Shown in pieces: positions 59,291 through 64,000 of a DNA stretch of 64,000 nt. A model generated the notes under the pieces. It had not been told where the DNA came from and searched no databases. It was given only the letters and a program-made list of their open reading frames with translations. The position numbers and the translations under genes were made by a program. Source of the DNA: Cordilura impudica (lineage: Eukaryota; Arthropoda; Insecta; Diptera; Scathophagidae); NCBI GenBank assembly GCA_963682025.1, contig CAVMKG010000261.1, positions 1 to 64,000 of the forward strand, written 5' to 3'. Each line of letters opens with the position of its first letter. The stretch's first letter is position 1.

Positions 59291-59633
59291 TCTATAATAT
59301 TAAGAGGCTAGGCGATTTCTTGTGACCGATGTTTTGTTCTACCGTTTTATTCCGACTTTGACCAAACGTATATTATTTTAAAGGTATTTCTTTTTAGCCG
59401 TTTTGCAGACTTACGGATTTTAAAATTGTTTCCTTTATTTTGAGTAAATTGCATTTAAAGTTATTACTAAGACATACATAAAATTATACATATGCTTTGT
59501 GTGTTTTATTAAATTGCTTAATGTGTTTGTTAGTGAGTTTGTTATCTTTATTCACAATAATAATAAACCATAAAAGTGTTGGTTTGTGAATTGGCTAAGT
59601 TTAAAAATAAAGCTGCCTAGAAATTGCACTCGA

Positions 59634-60373
59634 CATAACCATATTATTAGATAGTCAAGCTGCTATTCGAGCACTAAGCTCCTATGAAGTAGACTCCAAG
59701 TTTGTATGGGACTGTCTACGGAAGCTAAATGAGCAAGGTAAACACAACAAGGTTAGCCTTTGTTGGGTCCCGGGATATATTGGGATTCAAGGTAATGAGC
59801 AAGCTGTTGAACTTGCCAGAAGGGGAGCTTCCACAAAATTAATAGAGCCGGACCCGTTTAGTGGAATAGGAAAAGGAGTATGGGAAGGCGTACTCAGGGA
59901 ACATGAGAATTATGTTAGATGAGAACTTTTCTCGAGCCACTTGGGCTTAAGGCAATCCAAACACTTGTTGGGTGGCTACAGCCATAAGTGATTTGGGTCG
60001 TGCATTAGGGTTGTCGAAGAATGGAATTAGAATACTAACCGGGATTTTAACTGGTTACTGTACGATTCCTATCCTGCTCAGCTGCAGGATAGGAATCGTA
60101 GAAAACCCCATGTGCAGATTCTGTGATGAGGAAGCCGAATCACCAGAGTACATTCTTGGGGAATGTGGAGCGTTAATGCATAAAAGAAAAAAACACCTGG
60201 GCTCTGTCCAAATACTAGGTAGCGACATAAAACTACGAGAACCAACCAACATCCTCGAATTCCTCAGGGCTTCAGGGTTAGGTGAGATTTTATAGGAACA
60301 ACCTGTTAGCAGAGGGCAGTACAATATATCACTGGTCGCAGTACTTCAAATACCTCTTTAAACAATACAATAC
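59634..60373 (+). mobile_element. 5'-truncated RNase H-bearing non-LTR retrotransposon
   Basis: Flanked by a 12-bp perfect direct repeat AATTGCACTCGA (59622-59633 and 60374-60385) within the Helitron's 3' end. The 3' tail is CAATACAATAC. Encodes the end of a polyprotein (next entry). A target duplication plus a 3' tail indicates target-primed insertion rather than capture by the Helitron. Confidence 0.88.
59636..60295 (+). pseudogene. RNase H and C-terminal zinc-knuckle of a non-LTR polyprotein
   Basis: The first frame (59636-59922) reads ITILLDSQAAIRAL, SLCWVPGYIGIQGNEQAVEL and ends YVR-stop. It is the RNase H domain, where the usual GH is GY and the catalytic aspartate of NE.AD is V. The second frame (59972-60295, 107 codons) carries LTGYCTIPILLSCRIGIVEN and CRFCDEEAESPEYILGEC, the C-terminal CCHC-like finger with Y for the usual H. 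Jockey elements normally lack RNase H, so an I- or LOA-group origin is more likely. The frame break near 59920-59970 and lost catalytic residues make it inactive. Confidence 0.88.
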
Positions 60374-60409
60374 AATTGCACTCGAATTTCGAGCGCTGGA
60401 ATCTGCTAG

Positions 60410-60765
60410 TACTTTATTAATAAACTAGATATAATATTAACTACAGACAACTGTTTCTTATTTGTCATACAAATAAATTCAGAGCTTTTATGTGTTTTAC
60501 AAACATCCTCTAAAATGATGTCTGTTTGTTGTCTTGTCTGTCACGACTGCTGTTTGTCCCCAATTACTAATAACAATAATACTTTCTCACTTTTTCTAAT
60601 GGTAAATATATTGTTCAGGTCCGTCTGAATAATTTTGTAAATTTTTATGAACAGTGAAAAATTCCTGCTATATAACATTAGATTAGAAATATCTCTGAAA
60701 GTCATGTCTGTCACAATGGAATTAGCCTTTGGCGCTCTCATGCCATTTTTATGACCTCTTGTATT
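60410..60765. other. Unassigned sequence
   Basis: Only short open frames. A GATGTCTGTTTGTTGTCTTG stretch lies near 60520. Nothing recognised. Confidence 0.4.
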
Positions 60766-61562
60766 TTTCTCCCCTATACCACCATGTAGTCAGGGTAAAT
60801 GACTTTTTACTGATGTTTGTAACTACTAAAAATATTTGACCTCGACCCATCTTTTATTATACCGATCGATTCAGAATCACTTTCTGAGTCCATATAACGA
60901 TGTCCGTCTGTCCGACCGTCTGTACCTCCATGTAAACCTTATAATCAAATTGCAGGTCACAAATATGAATATATTTTGAAGCAATTTAGTAATAACGTTC
61001 TATCAGTCATTGGATAAGCGCTATTGAAATTGGTGAAAATCGGTTAATGTTCGGACCTACTAGCCATACAATTGACCCACATGAGATCGACTTAAATTTC
61101 TATAATAACCAAATTATCTTATAGATCTCGATCAAATTGGGTTTATGTATGTTTATTACATCCATTTATCAGTAGTCGAAAAATAAACCCTATAGGACAA
61201 TTCCTAGTGATAGCCCCTATATGAAGCTGATTCCCGATCTTCACTTAAATCTGCCAAAAAAAAAAAAAAAACAAAAATATAGCACAGATTTTTCTCAAAT
61301 TAGCATATGTCTTTGAAAAAAAACATAAGTGACCTCACCAAATATGGTCAGGATCGGTCCAGTTTTCGACCCAGTCCCCATATAAATATAGCATCCGATA
61401 TTAACTTTTTCATATTCAAAGGCAAAAAAATTAATGACACCCAAATTTGGTTTATGCTTATTTTCTATAACCAATTAGTTGGGCCTGAGATATAGGAACT
61501 CTAAGCACATGGTATAGGGTATCGTATTGTCGGTTTAGACCGACTATAATTTTCTTACTTGT
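60766..61562 (-). mobile_element. Interspersed family B, copy B13, full-length style
   Basis: Runs from CCCCTATACCACCATGTAG to CTTACTTGTT, with all family blocks and a reduced GTCY tract (GTCCGTCTGTCCGACCGTCTG). The 5' palindrome has one or two changes. Confidence 0.83.
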
Positions 61563-62077
61563 TAAAGTTAAAAGATATGAAGATATTATGTCCCTTCAAA
61601 TTAATCTGGCCAAAGTTGTGCCTCGTATAATCTGCTACTTCAAAAAAGATAAGCCAATTTTTATAATAATGTATAACAAATTGCTCTAATTTACAAACAT
61701 GTTAATTTAAATTTTTTTTTGTGGTTTTAGTCAAGTGCTAGTAATATAGTTTTAATTATGCTTTTGACTTTTTTCCGAGTATTTTTCATTTTCATAACAT
61801 TCTATTGATATTTTCAGAACTCCTTTGAAATAACCTCCTTTAGTAGCGAAAGAATTTATATTACAACTCCTTTTTTATACTGGGCAAAAATCCCCTGCTC
61901 CTCTTTTAATAAAGGAAAAAAATATCATAAAATTTAATTTTTATTTCAAGCAATAAAAACTAGCAAGTTAGAAGTCGATGTACTTATCGTCAGAGGAAAA
62001 CTGTTCCATTACTTACAAAATGAATGTGTTATGAGAGCGACTAGTGAAGTGTGTTTACGTCCCACAGCATATGCTTG

Positions 62078-62113
<36 letters not shown>

Positions 62114-62349
62114 TGTGTTTATGTATGCGTTTGTATGTGTGCCTGTAATCAAGTTTATCATAAAATAAACACTTTGACCATAAATGAGATATTTCTTCAT
62201 ATGCTAAATTAGTGACAACTATAAAAAAAAACTTTATTACCTCTTTTGGATTTCGGAACTATATTTTAATGCTCATATGGGAGAGAATTTTCCTGAAAAA
62301 AAGGGTATTTATTTTTATTAAAGGCATTATCAAAATCTTTGCTTCTACT
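61563..62349. other. Unassigned sequence with a (TG)n tract
   Basis: (TG)n of about 32 bases at 62080-62111. No gene recognised. Confidence 0.45.
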
Positions 62350-63420
62350 TTATAGCATTTCATGTGGCGGCGCACTGTGGGCCATATTTTGAGAAGGGGG
62401 CCAAAAATTTTTTTATTTTTATGATTATTTCATTTGAAAGTAAATACCAGTGGACCTCGGGAGTTTAAAAATTGCGACTCTTTTCCAACTATATCATAGC
62501 TAACAGAGTCTTCGAAAATGGACTTTCTCAGAATTTTTCTAAAATCAATATTTTTTTTCTAAAATTGTCTTTGTAAAATTAAAATTTTCTTTGTAAATTT
62601 CTTTGTAAATTTTAATTTTTAGATGACTGTAACTTTTTTTTTTTTATAAATTTTGAATAAAGTTATGTTATTCATTTGAAAGTAAATACCATTAAACCTC
62701 GGGAGCCAAAAATTTGCGACTCTAGTTTAACTATATAACAGCGAACAGGGTCTTCGAAAATGAACTCTCTCAAAATTTTGCTAAAATTAAAAATTTCTTT
62801 ATAAATTTTAATTTTCAAATGTCTGTAACTTTTTTTAAAAAAAATTTTAAAATAAAATAAATTTTGTATAATTTTGTAACTTCTAAGCTATTAGTGCTAG
62901 AAATATAAAGTCACTAAGCGGTCATTCCATGTCAATTCACCCAACATTAGAAAAAATTTTTGCATTTAAAAAAAAATTACCACTGAAACTTATGGTGCTA
63001 AAACCCTCGTATCTCAATTTGTAATTCATTTTGCCTATTTTTGGCCAAAATATGGACATTTGAAAAATGGTAATTTTTAACAAATTTTGGCCTTCTATGA
63101 TTTGGCACTTATGTGAAAAAACTACAATAACTTGAGAAATTATGGTTAATATGAAGAATACAATTCCGGTATTCAAATAATTTTGAATATACGTTTGACT
63201 GTATTTTTACATGGAAAATTTTAAAAATCCTCTTCAGAATTTACTCAATTTTAATGGGCTGTAAAAAAATGGCCCCTCATATTTTTTTCTGAAACTCGGT
63301 AGAAACACTAACCAATATGTACCCTTTAAGTATAAAAAAATTGGAAAGGTAATATTTCTTAACAATTAAAAAAATTTTTTTTAAACCATGACATGGAGGT
63401 ATGAATCTCTCGTTTCTGGA
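62350..63420 (+). repeat. Unidentified repeat-like block with internal duplication
   Basis: A 242-bp period repeat: CATTTGAAAGTAAATACCA at 62431 and again at 62673, each followed by ACCTCGGGAG, GCGACTC, TCTTCGAAAATG and ATGTCTGTAAC-type blocks. Then GGTCATTCCATGTCAATTCA and long AT-rich sequence. It reads like non-coding DNA of a mobile element, but no ends were found. Confidence 0.55.
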
Positions 63421-63960
63421 ATATACTAGTGAAAAGGTTTCTAAAAAATAATGTTCTAATTTTAATATTTAACTATTTTAATTTTAGAAAGCTTTTTTTC
63501 TATATTAAAAAGATATATTCATAGCAATAGCTTGAAAAATTGCATCACCTCTAGCTCTAACCTAAGCTATTTGCCATATGATTTTTTGAGTTGTACTTTT
63601 GTTTCTTCTCTGCTTCAAATTAAACCAATTATAATGAATTAATTATTAAAACAATATTAAATTAATATTTTCATTTAATAAGTGAAAAATATCTTCAGAT
63701 TATTGGCACCTGATATAAGCTGTTAAGAAATTGACAGATAATTCTTTTAAGCTTATATGGAGCAATTATTTGCTTGTTTCAAATATAAAAAATATAGGAA
63801 TGATAATCACTTCTTTAGGAGGAGGAGAAGCTGAGAATGATAAAATTTATGTCTAATGTGTTTGAAAAATAAACTTAATTAATTAAAGTCAAATATGTAT
63901 AATAATTACATCCAGTTTATGCGAATGATTTAAATTTTATATCATACACCCTATGTTGAA
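63421..63960. other. AT-rich sequence
   Basis: Nothing recognised. Confidence 0.4.
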
Positions 63961-64000
63961 TTATGAATTCCTAAAATTGATTAGCATACCTGTAGGCTCA
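63961..64000 (+). mobile_element. Helitron-like fragment at the window edge
   Basis: AATTGATTAGCATACCTGTA is the conserved block about 80 bases before the Helitron 3' end. The element continues beyond the window. Confidence 0.6.

Larger units (their letters stand above)
59291..60409 (+). mobile_element. Helitron-like element H16 carrying a nested retrotransposon piece
   Basis: 5' TCTATAATATTAAGAGGC after A at 59291; 3' hairpin and GGAATCTGCTAG before T, ending 60409. The Helitron itself is 59291-59633 plus 60386-60409, about 367 bp. The block between is annotated as a retrotransposon insertion. Confidence 0.88.

Noticed and set aside
59291..60409. Helitron gene capture
   Set aside because: The block is flanked by a 12-bp target duplication and ends in a retrotransposon-type tail, so nested insertion explains it better.
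1..64000. LTR retrotransposons, tRNA or rRNA genes
   Set aside because: Looked for paired long terminal repeats, protease/integrase motifs, tRNA arms and conserved rRNA stretches by eye; none could be supported.

Overview
The window looks like repeat-rich, very AT-rich nuclear DNA of a higher dipteran, probably a calyptrate fly. The call rests on content. It holds many short Helitron-like elements, jockey-clade non-LTR retrotransposon remnants, a mariner fragment, two hAT elements with target-site duplications, and an abundant interspersed family carrying an internal (GTCY)n tract of the kind known from dipteran mini-me elements. No intact host protein-coding gene, rRNA, tRNA or CRISPR array was recognised.

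Layout. 0.5-3.5 kb is a large imperfect inverted repeat with Helitron copies at its centre. 3.5-7.9 kb is an AT-rich tandem array: a degenerate part, then a clean 17-bp satellite of roughly 140 units. 8-15 kb holds five copies of interspersed family B, two of them back to back, and a Helitron. 17-22 kb is a graveyard of retrotransposon and transposase pieces, including a jockey-like element with ORF1 and ORF2 remnants split cleanly by a Helitron. 23-25 kb has more family B and a second repeat family (C). 27-33 kb carries an internally deleted mariner and a 3.17-kb hAT element whose BED-finger transposase is nearly complete but frameshifted. 33-39 kb has Helitrons, including a four-copy cluster separated by a recurring AT-rich spacer, and a tandem repeat of about 110-120 bp. 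39.7-44.3 kb has a 1-kb terminal-inverted-repeat element and a second, decayed hAT element (3.44 kb) of the TTF-finger/ZMYM1-like type. 44.8-52 kb is mixed families B, C, D and Helitrons, including a head-to-tail Helitron dimer inside an older Helitron. 52-57.4 kb is a second AT-rich degenerate array with a large inverted repeat. 59-61.5 kb holds a Helitron interrupted by a 5'-truncated RNase H-bearing retrotransposon, and another family B copy. 62.3-63.4 kb is an unidentified repeat-like block.

How the parts relate. Nearly everything is mobile or tandem DNA, and several insertions can be put in order. A Helitron sits in a retrotransposon, a retrotransposon in a Helitron, and a Helitron dimer in a Helitron; a short retrotransposon tail predates a local tandem duplication. 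Three kilobase-scale inverted repeats could give long hairpin transcripts if transcribed. A few short coding-like stretches near 29.1, 46.5 and 55.4-55.9 kb are the only candidates for host exons, and none was identified.

Part 1 family labels (Helitron copies H1-H15, families B, C, D) are local names for this annotation.
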